64,000 nucleotides of DNA from Hespellia stercorisuis DSM 15480 (GTDB lineage Bacteria; Bacillota; Clostridia; Lachnospirales; Lachnospiraceae), in NCBI RefSeq assembly GCF_900142165.1, contig NZ_FQZY01000006.1:1-64000 (forward strand), in the 5' to 3' direction. The notes under the pieces are model-generated. The model saw nothing but the letters and a program-made list of their open reading frames with translations. It was not told the origin of the DNA and searched no databases. This document shows positions 16,496 through 24,814 of this stretch, piece by piece. Position 1 is the first letter of the stretch, and every line of letters starts with the position of its first letter. Position numbers and translations under genes: made by a program.

Positions 16496-17827
16496 CTGAT
16501 ATATTTTCTTCCATTTCCCGGTGCGGTATTGCATAAAAGAGATGACCCAGTTTGCAAACCAGCCAACTGGCACGGCATACCATACCACAGCGATTCCATA
16601 ATGGGGAGCAAATGTCATTGCAATAAAAACACGGATAAACAGATTTACTAAATTTGCAATCGTAAACAGCTTCATATCACCGGCTCCCCGCAGCAGACCG
16701 TCAACTGCCATTTTGAATCCGATCAGGCAGAAGAAATGCCCCATAAAGATCAGATAGCTGCGCCCGGTCGATATGGCCACACTGTTGCCGTCGGCACCCA
16801 GGAACAGTGCGATGATCGGCTGATTGAACAGCTCTAATATTAGAAAGAGAATGGCGGCGCAGATCAATACCAGCTTATTGGCAACATGATATCCCTCGAT
16901 CACCCGCTTCTCCTTATGGGCACCAATATTCTGTGCGGTATAGGAGGAAACGGCGTTCCCTATGCCGATCATGGGAACTATGCACAGCGCTTCGATTCGC
17001 ATTGCCGCTGAAAATCCCGCCAGTGCTTCAGAACCAAAACCATTCACGACAGACTGTACCAGCATCATTCCGATGGAAACGGTGGACTGCTGCAGGATGG
17101 ACGGAAGAGAAATCCTTGCCATAGGCAGTAACTCTTTTCCGGAAAATATCCTGGAGTGTCCGGCGTCCATTTCTTTGAATTGAAGGATAAGAACAACAAA
17201 AGACAGGACGGACGATATACTCTGTGCAATCAAGGTTGCCCATGCTACTCCCGCGACACCCATATGAAACTGTGTCACCAGTATCCAATCCAGAATGATA
17301 TTAAAAACGGAAGAAAAGATAAGAAAACAGAGCGGTATTTTTGACTTTCCCAGTGCGTTGAACATTGCGGACAGAACGTTGTACATAAAAAGAAACGGCA
17401 GGCCGATAAAATAGATATTCAGATATTCGATTGCCACATCAAACACATCGCCCGGTGTGTTCAGGGCGGTCATGATTTCTCTGCTGAAAAGCAGACCGAC
17501 TCCGCCTAAGAGCACACTCAGGACCAGAAATACGATAAGAGATGTAAAGACAGCCGTTTTCATTCTGACAAAATCTTTTGCACCGAAATACTGGCTGACG
17601 ATAACAGAGGCACCGATCCCGCCTCCGATCGCGACACAGATAAAAATGTTGGTCAGAGAATAGGACGCCCCGACAGCGGCCAAAGCCTGCTCGCTGACAT
17701 AGCGTCCTACAATAGCGGAGTCTGCCATGGTATAGGTCTGTTGAAAAAGATTCCCGATGATAATGGGAAGTGAAAATATAATTAGCGCATATAATGGCTT
17801 TTTTTGAATCAGATAGTCATTTTCCAT
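16484..17827 (-). CDS. MATE family efflux transporter
   Basis: This is a 447-residue protein with twelve predicted membrane helices in two six-helix bundles. It has the MATE (PF01554) N-terminal pattern PLYALIIFSLPIIIGNLFQQTYTMADSAIVGRYV and the second-half LPSILQQSTVSIGMMLVQSVVNGFG. It would export cationic drugs or metabolites in exchange for Na+ or H+. A clear promoter lies at 17913-17941. The gene is transcribed away from the ABC fragment at 18021 and stands alone. Confidence 0.92.
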   Translation of the reverse strand: MENDYLIQKKPLYALIIFSLPIIIGNLFQQTYTMADSAIVGRYVSEQALAAVGASYSLTNIFICVAIGGGIGASVIVSQYFGAKDFVRMKTAVFTSLIVFLVLSVLLGGVGLLFSREIMTALNTPGDVFDVAIEYLNIYFIGLPFLFMYNVLSAMFNALGKSKIPLCFLIFSSVFNIILDWILVTQFHMGVAGVAWATLIAQSISSVLSFVVLILQFKEMDAGHSRIFSGKELLPMARISLPSILQQSTVSIGMMLVQSVVNGFGSEALAGFSAAMRIEALCIVPMIGIGNAVSSYTAQNIGAHKEKRVIEGYHVANKLVLICAAILFLILELFNQPIIALFLGADGNSVAISTGRSYLIFMGHFFCLIGFKMAVDGLLRGAGDMKLFTIANLVNLFIRVFIAMTFAPHYGIAVVWYAVPVGWFANWVISFMQYRTGKWKKIYQGQP

Positions 17828-17912
17828 AATGATGTTCCCCCAAAAGTTTTGAAGCTATTTAGAATATCCTGTTTTGGATTGCGTGATTTCCAAATCGAGA
17901 TTTTGTTTAATC

Positions 17913-17941
17913 ATCATAGTGTAAAATCAGAGCGCTGTCAA
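17913..17941 (-). promoter_or_regulatory. Sigma-A promoter of the MATE gene
   Basis: On the minus strand, TTGACA (17936-17941) and TATGAT (17913-17918) are separated by 17 bp, about 85 bp upstream of the start codon. Confidence 0.85.
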
Positions 17942-18020
17942 TATGGGGAGATATCCGGATTGCCCGGAGGAGCCATACAACGATTACAATGTCTAACAAA
18001 TTATAGAGTAAAAAAAATAT

Positions 18021-18311
18021 ACTAACAATTTTCTACATTTGAAAAATTCGCCTATCTTGCTGCTGGATGAAGTAACTGCCAGCTTGGATGTGGAGAATGA
18101 ACTTGCTGTTAAGGACGCTATCGCTAATCTGCTAAAGGACAAGAAAACGGTTGTAATGATCGCTCACACGCTATCCATCGTCCAGAAAGCCGATCAAATC
18201 GTTGTCATTTCCGATGGAAAAGCGGTTGAAAGTGGAAACCATGAAGAACTTTTGAAAAGGAGGGGCAAGTATGCTGCCATGTGGAACGCAGAACAGCAGC
18301 TTTCAGCATAA
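18021..18311 (+). pseudogene. C-terminal fragment of an ABC-transporter ATPase
   Basis: The frame begins abruptly in AT-rich DNA. It carries Walker B and D-loop (ILLLDEVTASLD), the switch histidine (MIAHTLSIV) and the usual end (ADQIVVISDGKAVESGNHEELL). The Walker A half and membrane domain of this exporter-type ATPase are missing. It begins with a TTG codon at 18039 and has no promoter, so it is a remnant. Confidence 0.85.
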
Positions 18312-18358
18312 AAATGAGTTGGGACATGATTTATAGGCAACCCATGTATAGAATACTT

Positions 18359-18402
18359 TGAGGGCTTTGCACAAAGATGCAAAGTCCTCTTCCGGGTTTT
18401 TG
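18359..18402 (+). terminator. Intrinsic terminator
   Basis: Arms GAGGGCTTTGC and GCAAAGTCCTC are followed, after a few bases, by a T-run at 18397-18402. Confidence 0.65.
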
Positions 18403-18413
18403 GGGAAGTATGC

Positions 18414-19751
18414 TTATAGAAAAATCGTCATGTAAATTGGTAGGTAGAGGATATCATCCGCTTGTTTCAGGTCTTTTGTATAGATAATGAAACGCTGTCC
18501 GATTTTCTTCCCAAATTTCTTTTTGAACTTATCTAAAGACGTATGGCGGGCATAATTGGAGGATTTGACTTCAATAGGGCAGATGCGTTTCTCTTTGCTG
18601 ATCAGAAAATCAAGCTCCATGCGATCGGCTTTATTTTCGCGGCTGCTTTTGGAATAGAAGAATAACTTATAGCCATTCGTTTTTAGAGACTGCGCAACGA
18701 TGTTTTCCATAAGCATACCTTCATTTAAACTGAGCCGGTCAAAAAGTATCATCTTATAAATACCTTCTTCCATAAGTTCCTTATCAGAGAATGCAAGGCT
18801 GAGCAGCAACCCGGTATCTGCCATGTAGCATTTTAGAGTCATGCGTTCCGAATTCAGAGACAAACCGACGGTAGGATCAGTGGAGTTAAAGCAGGTGTTA
18901 ATAATCATTGCCTCATCCAGCCAGATAAAGGAATCTTCATAATCGCGGAAACGGGCTTCCTTGCGGATAGAGGATAAGGTGTATTTTTTTTCGTGTTTTG
19001 ATAATTGAGATGGTATCCCATCGAAGATGGAAAGGACTTTACTTTCATATCCCTTTGCAAATTTTGTGACATCATTTCGGTACAGCTCCAGAATTCGTCT
19101 TTTTACGCGATCTGTTTTCTCAAAATCTTTGGTTTGCGCATAAGTCAGGACGGCTTGCGGCATACCGCCTACGAGCATATACTGACGAAAAAGATTCATG
19201 GTCTTTCTGTGGACAGCCTCACCAACGGGGCAGTGTCGGTCAAAGCAGGTCTTTAGATAGGAAATGGTTACCTCATCGCCAAGGGCCCATAAGAATTCCT
19301 CAAAGTCCATAGGCTGCATGACAATCTTTTCTTCTTCTGAAGGAATAACGATGTGTTCAATATTTTGTTTCAAAGTAATAAGAGAGCCTGTTTCAATGTA
19401 GTCATATCGACCATCAGCAACAAAATGTTTGATCAACTGCCTTGCACGCGGATACATCTGTATTTCATCAAAAATAATTAACGACTTCCTTGTTACAAGG
19501 GTGATACCATAAAAAACAGAAAGCTTATTAAAAAAAAGATCCAGATCCATAGAATCATTTTCAAATACATCCAGAATCTGCTTTGTAATATTGGAGAAGT
19601 CTATGAGCAGATAAGAATCGTATTGTTCCTTACCGAAACTTTCTGCAATATAACTTTTCCCGACACGTCTTGCACCTTCGATGAGCAATGCACTTTCTCC
19701 ATTACTTTCTTTCTTCCAATCACACAATTTCTGATATATTTTTCTTCTCAT
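18414..19751 (-). CDS. AAA family ATPase with DUF4143 domain
   Basis: This is a 445-residue protein. The N-terminal AAA_14 domain (PF13173) has Walker A GARRVGKS at about residues 26-33 and Walker B SLIIFDEIQ at about 89-97. The C-terminal DUF4143 region (PF13635) contains a PD-(D/E)XK-like pair MELDFLI...ICPIEVKSS. Such proteins are widespread, often mobile, and of unknown biological role. The start at 19751 has GGAGG upstream. Its promoter (minus-strand TTGCAA at 19826-19831 and TATAAT at 19802-19807, 18 bp apart) lies inside four 34-bp tandem repeats, which suggests autoregulation through repeated operators. Confidence 0.88.
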   Translation of the reverse strand: MRRKIYQKLCDWKKESNGESALLIEGARRVGKSYIAESFGKEQYDSYLLIDFSNITKQILDVFENDSMDLDLFFNKLSVFYGITLVTRKSLIIFDEIQMYPRARQLIKHFVADGRYDYIETGSLITLKQNIEHIVIPSEEEKIVMQPMDFEEFLWALGDEVTISYLKTCFDRHCPVGEAVHRKTMNLFRQYMLVGGMPQAVLTYAQTKDFEKTDRVKRRILELYRNDVTKFAKGYESKVLSIFDGIPSQLSKHEKKYTLSSIRKEARFRDYEDSFIWLDEAMIINTCFNSTDPTVGLSLNSERMTLKCYMADTGLLLSLAFSDKELMEEGIYKMILFDRLSLNEGMLMENIVAQSLKTNGYKLFFYSKSSRENKADRMELDFLISKEKRICPIEVKSSNYARHTSLDKFKKKFGKKIGQRFIIYTKDLKQADDILYLPIYMTIFL

Positions 19752-19773
19752 TTATTATCATCCTCCAATCAAT

Positions 19774-19909
19774 CACGAAAACAAGATATGTTTACATGGT
19801 TATTATACACGAAAACAAGAAATGTTTGCAATGATATTATGCACGAAAACGAGAAAAGTTTATATGGCTATTATACACAAAAACAAGAAATGTTATACAT
19901 TTTTGTAAA
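19774..19909. repeat. Four 34-bp tandem iterons upstream of the AAA/DUF4143 gene
   Basis: The core CACGAAAACAAG (with small changes) begins at 19774, 19808, 19842 and 19876, exactly 34 bp apart each time. It is followed by AAATGTT-type sequence and TATTATA. On the minus strand the array contains the gene's -10 and -35 elements. Confidence 0.9.
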
Positions 19910-19925
19910 CATCCAGGAAAAAGAC

Positions 19926-19979
19926 TTGACAAATACGTAATGAATAAATACAATATAACTAAGTTATATAACTTGGTTA
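19926..19979 (+). promoter_or_regulatory. Promoter and palindromic operator of the TetR gene
   Basis: TTGACA (19926-19931) and TACAAT (19949-19954) have 17-bp spacing. They are followed by a 24-bp near-perfect palindrome at 19956-19979 (left half TAACTAAGTTAT), placed over the start site. This is typical TetR self-repression. Confidence 0.85.
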
Positions 19980-19994
19980 TAGGAGAAAAATTGT

Positions 19995-20603
19995 ATGAAT
20001 GAAAATAACACATTAGATCGTATTCTGATTTACGGCAAAGACTTTTTTCTGAAATATACCTTTAAAAGTGCGCCATTGCGAAAAATTGTAGAAGCAGCAG
20101 GAGTGACTACGGGCGCTTTCTATGGTTACTTTGCGAATAAAGAAGAGCTGTTTTATGCCTTGACGGATGATACGGCAAATGGTTTGATGGCAATATTGAA
20201 CTCTGTAGCAAATGATATGAACAATTTCCCTCCAAACGAAAAGATATTTAAAATGTGTGATGCGTATATCCATAGAATACCTGAAATTGTGGATTATCTG
20301 CTGGAACACCGCGATGAAATGAAGCTGATCATTGCCTGCTCACAAGGAACAAAGTACGAAAATTATTTCAATATGCTTCAAGAGAGAAATCAGGACAACA
20401 TCTCGCAGAGCGCAGAAAAATCCGAGCAGATCCATTTGCTTTCGCCCGACACCATTGAATTATTGATGAGCGGTTACTTTTCAATGTTGGCAAAGCTTAT
20501 AACAGAGGAAACTGATCGAGAGAAGATGATTCGCAGTATGACGGAAGTCGCAAGGATTTATCAAGGAGGAATGTTAGCTTTAATGCAAGAGGAGGCGGAA
20601 TGA
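19995..20603 (+). CDS. TetR/AcrR family transcriptional regulator
   Basis: This is a 202-residue protein. The N-terminal TetR DNA-binding domain has the recognition region SAPLRKIVEAAGVTTGAFYGYFANKEELFYAL at about residues 22-54. The C-terminal ligand domain is of the TetR_C type. It has its own consensus promoter overlapped by a 24-bp palindrome. The usual regulated transporter is not next to it. Only a short non-coding stretch with a small ORF remnant (20604-20640) and the methyltransferase follow. It may have lost its target or act only on itself. Confidence 0.9.
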   Translation: MNENNTLDRILIYGKDFFLKYTFKSAPLRKIVEAAGVTTGAFYGYFANKEELFYALTDDTANGLMAILNSVANDMNNFPPNEKIFKMCDAYIHRIPEIVDYLLEHRDEMKLIIACSQGTKYENYFNMLQERNQDNISQSAEKSEQIHLLSPDTIELLMSGYFSMLAKLITEETDREKMIRSMTEVARIYQGGMLALMQEEAE

Positions 20604-20697
20604 TATGCATGAATACTACAGAAAAAATGAGGGCCGGTAGCAAACTGGCCGCAACATATTCTTGATTCAAATGACCCATTAAAATAATGCGAATAAT

Positions 20698-20751
20698 TTG
20701 GCGGTAGCTTATGCCGCCTTATTATATAAGTGACGGTTAGTGAAAACTAAC
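20698..20751 (+). promoter_or_regulatory. Promoter with a GTTAG-N6-CTAAC operator, methyltransferase gene
   Basis: TTGGCG (20698-20703) pairs with TTATAT (20722-20727, 18 bp) or TATTAT (20720-20725, 16 bp). A GGCGG/CCGCC hairpin fills the spacer. A perfect GTTAG-TGAAAA-CTAAC palindrome sits at 20736-20751 over the expected start site. Confidence 0.75.
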
Positions 20752-20774
20752 ACTAGAATGAAAGGAGTTCTATT

Positions 20775-21776
20775 ATGAACAAGAAAACCGTATTTGAACA
20801 ATTAGCACAGCTTAGTTATCTGCCATTGTACGAGAAAGTACTGACGGCATCTCTTGAACTGGATGTCTATTCTCATCTGTGCGAGAAAACGACAGCTGAG
20901 ATTCTCGCTAAAAAGCTGGGATGGAACGCAGCGAATACCTCTTATTTTCTGGAGGGATTAACAGCTCTTGGTTTTGTGATGAAGGAGGGAAATCTCTTCT
21001 ATAATAGTGAGGAGGCGGAAAAATATCTCGTCAAAGGGAAGCCGGAGTATCTGGGAGGTTTTATACAGTACTACAGCGCGAACGAAGGTTCCATGCCTTT
21101 TGAGGTGGTAAAACTGGTGACTGAGGGACCACAGCCGATGCAGCAACAGACCAATGAACAGTCTATCGACTTTGTTTCAATGGGAGCTATGATGCGTCAG
21201 GCGCAGGAAGGTTACCGACAGCAGGAACTTTTAGAAATTGTTCGTTCTCTGCCTGAGAATGATACAATAAAGTCAGTTCTTGATCTTGGATGCGCAACCG
21301 GACTTCTTGGGATGTCGGTGGTTAAAGATAATGACGAACGCACAGGTACATTTATCGATCTGATGCCATCAGAAATCGTGATGGAATCCGCCGAACAGAT
21401 GGGACTTTCTGATAGGGTCAAGGTTATGAATGGGAATTTCCTGACAGGTGACATTGGCGGTGGATATGATTTAATTCTCGCAGTATCAGTGGCACTTTTT
21501 GCCAAAGGGAACATGAATGCTTTCCTTAAAAAGTGCTATGACGTTTTGAACCCTGGCGGTGTGATGCTGGTGATTTCCGAGGGTATTGAGACGGATCACA
21601 CCGGTCCCTGGGACATGGTGATGGGATATCTTCCTTATTACATGCAGGGGATGAACATGGGTGTGCAGAAAAATGAAGTCAGCGATGAAGCAAAGCGCAT
21701 AGGTTTTGTGAAATGCGAAAAGCGTACGGAGATGCTTTGCTCTGGTGTTCAGGATATTGATATCTTGAGAAAATAA
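20775..21776 (+). CDS. O-methyltransferase-like SAM-dependent methyltransferase
   Basis: This is a 333-residue protein. The N-terminal winged-helix dimerisation domain (residues 5-90) precedes a class I SAM fold. Motif I is VLDLGCATGLLG at about residues 168-179. A conserved YDLILAVSVALFAKG follows, then LNPGGVMLVISEG. The layout is that of the small-molecule O-methyltransferase family (PF00891). The substrate is unknown. The start follows GAAAGGAG. Its promoter carries the same palindrome as the enolase and Dps genes, so it may belong to a metal- or oxidant-responsive regulon. A terminator follows. Confidence 0.85.
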   Translation: MNKKTVFEQLAQLSYLPLYEKVLTASLELDVYSHLCEKTTAEILAKKLGWNAANTSYFLEGLTALGFVMKEGNLFYNSEEAEKYLVKGKPEYLGGFIQYYSANEGSMPFEVVKLVTEGPQPMQQQTNEQSIDFVSMGAMMRQAQEGYRQQELLEIVRSLPENDTIKSVLDLGCATGLLGMSVVKDNDERTGTFIDLMPSEIVMESAEQMGLSDRVKVMNGNFLTGDIGGGYDLILAVSVALFAKGNMNAFLKKCYDVLNPGGVMLVISEGIETDHTGPWDMVMGYLPYYMQGMNMGVQKNEVSDEAKRIGFVKCEKRTEMLCSGVQDIDILRK

Positions 21777-21789
21777 TAGAATTCTGCGA

Positions 21790-21832
21790 AGTCGGACAAT
21801 TGGGGAAATATCTAATCGTCCGGCTTTTTCTA
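21790..21832 (+). terminator. Intrinsic terminator after the methyltransferase
   Basis: Arms GTCGGAC and GTCCGGC with flanking pairs are followed by TTTTT. Confidence 0.8.
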
Positions 21833-22061
21833 TTGTGAATAGATGCTTATCCTTAAAAATCTGGAAATTACAAGAAAACTTCCAGTGAATCCTTATTTTG
21901 CTATAGTTTTGTGTACTGATTTTAGAATATAATGAATGAAAACTAATACAAAGTACAGACTTTTTTGCGAAAAAACATTTACAATCAATATTAGTGCGCT
22001 CAGTAAAAATGGTTCCAAAATCAATGAGAATACTAATATCGGCTTTGGAAGGAGGCACAAA

Positions 22062-22922
22062 ATGAACACAAACTATAGCGAAAATATAAAAAAGTTAGAA
22101 GAGTATAAGAAATGGCTGTTAGAAGATGAAAAAAGTGAGAATACAATTGAAAAATATGCAAGGGATATACGTATGTTTTTGGATTATCTAAAAGAAGAAT
22201 ATGAGGATGGAGAGGCAGTTACGAAACAGCATTTGATAAAGTTCAAAGAAAAGCTGGAAGGCTCTTATGCGATATCCAGTGCAAATTCTATGCTGGTGGC
22301 AGTAAATGTGTTTTTAAAATATCTTGGATTAGAATGTCTTAGGGTAAAACTGTTTAAAGTTCAAAAGCAGGTTTTTTCGGAAGAGAGTAGGGAATTGAGT
22401 AAAACGGATTACATGAAACTTATGGAGGCTGCAAAACTACTTCATAAAAACAGGCTCTGTCTCGTAATGGAAACAATCTGCTCAACAGGGATCCGAATCT
22501 CAGAACTCGAATACATCACAGTAGGTGCTGCTAAAATAGGACGTGCTGAAATAAGCTGCAAGGGAAAGAAGCGAATTATTTTTATTCCAAAAAAATTATG
22601 TAAAAAATTAATTGTATATACAAGAGATAATGAAATTGATACGGGGATAATTTTCAGAACAAAGACTGGGCGGCCGCTGGATCGCTCTAATATATGGCGC
22701 GAGATGAAGAAGCTATGTACAGACGCTTGTGTGGAGGCAACAAAAGTGTTTCCTCATAACTTCCGGCATTTGTTTGCCAGAACTTACTATAAAATAAAAA
22801 AGAATATCGTTCATTTGGCGGATATTTTGGGTCATAGCAATATAAACACAACAAGAATATATACTGTTTCAAGTGGCACAGAGCATATGAGAGAAATTGA
22901 AGAATTAGGATTAATTGTATAA
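22062..22922 (+). CDS. Tyrosine recombinase (DNA invertase)
   Basis: This is a 286-residue XerC-like recombinase. The N-terminal SAM-like core-binding domain covers residues 8-95. The catalytic domain shows Arg145 (STGIRISE), Lys in CKGKKR, His232-x-x-Arg235 (HNFRH), His258 (LGHSN) and the nucleophile Tyr267 (TRIYT), so the active site is complete. The start at 22062 is set by GGAAGGAGG; a longer frame to 21936 lacks a ribosome site. The stop codon is only 3 bp from the left 24-bp inverted repeat of an invertible element, so this enzyme very likely flips that element. No other integrative-element genes are nearby. Confidence 0.92.
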   Translation: MNTNYSENIKKLEEYKKWLLEDEKSENTIEKYARDIRMFLDYLKEEYEDGEAVTKQHLIKFKEKLEGSYAISSANSMLVAVNVFLKYLGLECLRVKLFKVQKQVFSEESRELSKTDYMKLMEAAKLLHKNRLCLVMETICSTGIRISELEYITVGAAKIGRAEISCKGKKRIIFIPKKLCKKLIVYTRDNEIDTGIIFRTKTGRPLDRSNIWREMKKLCTDACVEATKVFPHNFRHLFARTYYKIKKNIVHLADILGHSNINTTRIYTVSSGTEHMREIEELGLIV

Positions 22923-22925
22923 TTG

Positions 22926-22949
22926 ACTACATAATAAGAATTATGTGGT
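22926..22949 (+). repeat. Left inverted repeat of the invertible element (IR-L)
   Basis: This is a 24-bp exact reverse complement of 23207-23230. Internally it has two 10-bp arms (ACYACATAAT and its complement, one mismatch) around a 4-bp centre, the layout of a tyrosine-recombinase core site. Confidence 0.92.
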
Positions 22950-23054
22950 CATTAATTATATGGTTTTTAAAATTATTACTTTCTATTTTAAATTCACATA
23001 TTGCATTATCTGTATTTTATGCTAATAAAATCCCTCTGTTAGCATAGAAACGGT

Positions 23055-23102
23055 ACACAAAAATGCCGGGAGGAGAATTTTCCTCTCCGCTCGGCTTTTT
23101 TG
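23055..23102. terminator. Bidirectional terminator inside the invertible element
   Basis: The GCCGGGAGGAGA and TCCTCTCCGCTCGGC arms form a GC-rich stem. It is flanked by A-tracts on the left and a seven-T run on the right, so it can work in both directions. Confidence 0.85.
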
Positions 23103-23156
23103 TGTAAAATATTATATTTACTAAGCTATGGTTTTCTATTTTTCGACAAAAAACGA

Positions 23157-23185
23157 TTGTTTTTTGAGGGGCATTGTGATAACAT
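23157..23185 (+). promoter_or_regulatory. Candidate rightward promoter inside the invertible element
   Basis: TTGTTT (23157-23162) and TAACAT (23180-23185) are separated by 17 bp. The -35 overlaps a perfect 8+4+8 palindrome CAAAAAAC-GATT-GTTTTTTG. The hexamers are weak, so this is the best candidate rather than a certain promoter. Confidence 0.45.
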
Positions 23186-23206
23186 AAAGAAAAAATTTTA
23201 TGTATT

Positions 23207-23230
23207 ACCACATAATTCTTATTATGTAGT
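23207..23230 (-). repeat. Right inverted repeat of the invertible element (IR-R)
   Basis: This matches IR-L exactly in inverted orientation over 24 bp. The flanking bases differ, which defines the repeat limits. Confidence 0.92.
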
Positions 23231-23240
23231 GACATATTGT

Positions 23241-23268
23241 AAAAGCAGTAGAGTGCTACTTTTTTTTA
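23241..23268 (+). terminator. Terminator-like hairpin between the switch and the regulator gene
   Basis: AGTAG-AGTG-CTACT, extendable by pairing AAAAG with TTTTT, is followed by a T-run. It could attenuate read-through from the switch. Confidence 0.55.
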
Positions 23269-23331
23269 CAAGGAACTAATACCATGGCTATCTTAGTTTG
23301 ATTCTTATGAAAATACAGGGAGGAAATAAAC

Positions 23332-24771
23332 GTGCAATTAACAATCACGACCGATTACGCAATAAGAATTATATGTCTATTGGCTAAAGAAAATCAAATG
23401 TGTTCGTCTTCGTACATGGCATCCATGCTTGGCATACCACTTAGTTATATACCTAAAACAACCAAAATATTAAAAGATGCGGGGTTGATTGAGGCAGAAG
23501 AAGGGATACGAGGTGGATATCGATTAATAAAAGCACCTCAAGAGATTACATTGCGTGATGTCATTGTACATTCGGAAAGCACAATGAAAATCAATCGCTG
23601 CCTGGAACGGGATGGTTATTGCACTGCTAATGCAGCCTCTCAATGCAGGGTCCATAAGATACTGCTTGGATGGCAGGAAGATTTCGACAGCAAATTAGAC
23701 AGCATTACGATTGCAGAGTTGATAGGAAAAGAAAACAAGAAACACTTTGGAACCTTTTATGTAGTTATGAAAGTTGATACAGAGCTACAAACATATACCC
23801 AGATGTATGCACATGACAAACAATATAAAAATAAAATACCGAAAGAGGGACTGTATTCTGAATTTGTATCTACATATCTGGAACATTTTGTTTGTGAGAA
23901 GGATGTCCAGAAAGTAAAGGAATTTCTGGATTATAGGAATTTGACGCAGGATTATTTCTATGGACATTTTGAAAAGGACACAAATTACAGGAGAAAAACA
24001 GGTGGAAAACCAGGTGATTGTGTCTGGATGGAAATGAAGGCATATTTTGATGAAGATGAAAACAGTGTGATGCTTTCCTTCCATAATTCTAAACTGGCTG
24101 ATAAAAGAATGACCGCCATGGAAGAGGAATTACAAACGAAAGACCGCAATATTAGAGAGCAATACTGGAAGATGGTGTCTTTACTGATATCAGTATTGGA
24201 CCATAACCAGATTATGAGTGCGGAACACAAAAACGAGATGAAGTGGCATACAGAATTACTTTATAGAAAGTTGGCTGAACTTAATCCAGACTATGGAATT
24301 ACTGAGAGCGAGATTGTCGATGTGTCACATCTTGCAGCAATTCATGATATAGGAAAAATCAAAATACCAATTCAAATTCTAAATAAAGGTGGGTCATTGA
24401 CAGAGGAAGAAATGGAATTGATAAAAATGCATCCATTGGAAGGTGCCGAGATGACGCTACGATTCCCGCAGGATCCATCCACAGAGATCCTGAACAGGTA
24501 CAGTTATGATATCTGTCGGTCACATCATGAACGATATGATGGTACTGGATACCCAGATGGTTTGAAAGGTGATGAAATACCACTGTGTGCACAGGTGGTC
24601 GGTTTAGTAGACGTGTATGATGCACTGGTCAGTGAACGTGCGTACAAAAAGGCATTCAGGCATGAAGAAGCAATACAGACCATATTGGCTGGAAAATGCG
24701 GAACTTTTTCTGATAAATTATTGCAGGCGTTTCTAATAGCAGCCATGCAGCCGGAGTGGATGAACAACTAA
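23332..24771 (+). CDS. Chimeric Rrf2 - PAS-like - HD-GYP regulator
   Basis: This is a 479-residue protein. Residues 1-135 are an Rrf2-type winged helix (MQLTITTDYAIRIICLLA) with cysteines in CLERDGYCTANAASQC spaced as in Rrf2 proteins that bind an Fe-S cluster. Residues 140-260 look like a PAS fold (YVVMKVDTELQTY...GGKPGDCVWMEMKAYFDED). A coiled coil lies at about 265-300. Residues 310-479 are a complete HD-GYP domain, with HD at 338-339 (HDIGK) and HHERYDGTGYPDG at 398-410. HD-GYP enzymes hydrolyse cyclic-di-GMP. A DNA-binding redox sensor, a PAS sensor and a nucleotide hydrolase in one chain is an uncommon combination. The start is GTG with GGGAGGAAATAAAC before it. It is the first gene after the invertible element and precedes the adhesin-pilus genes. 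Confidence 0.88.
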   Translation: MQLTITTDYAIRIICLLAKENQMCSSSYMASMLGIPLSYIPKTTKILKDAGLIEAEEGIRGGYRLIKAPQEITLRDVIVHSESTMKINRCLERDGYCTANAASQCRVHKILLGWQEDFDSKLDSITIAELIGKENKKHFGTFYVVMKVDTELQTYTQMYAHDKQYKNKIPKEGLYSEFVSTYLEHFVCEKDVQKVKEFLDYRNLTQDYFYGHFEKDTNYRRKTGGKPGDCVWMEMKAYFDEDENSVMLSFHNSKLADKRMTAMEEELQTKDRNIREQYWKMVSLLISVLDHNQIMSAEHKNEMKWHTELLYRKLAELNPDYGITESEIVDVSHLAAIHDIGKIKIPIQILNKGGSLTEEEMELIKMHPLEGAEMTLRFPQDPSTEILNRYSYDICRSHHERYDGTGYPDGLKGDEIPLCAQVVGLVDVYDALVSERAYKKAFRHEEAIQTILAGKCGTFSDKLLQAFLIAAMQPEWMNN

Positions 24772-24814
24772 AACGATAAGTATGCAGGAAACATTACGGG
24801 AAGGTGACACGAAG

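Larger units (their letters stand above)
22926..23230. other. Putative invertible (phase-variable) DNA element
   Basis: A 305-bp segment is bounded by perfect 24-bp inverted repeats directly after a tyrosine recombinase gene. It ends about 100 bp upstream of the regulator and pilus operon. It holds no gene, but contains a strong bidirectional terminator (23055-23102) and a rightward promoter candidate (23157-23185). Inversion would move the promoter away from the downstream genes. Confidence 0.85.

Noticed and set aside
19774-19909. Possible CRISPR array
   Set aside because: The 34-bp units are contiguous with no variable spacers and no cas genes nearby. They are promoter iterons.
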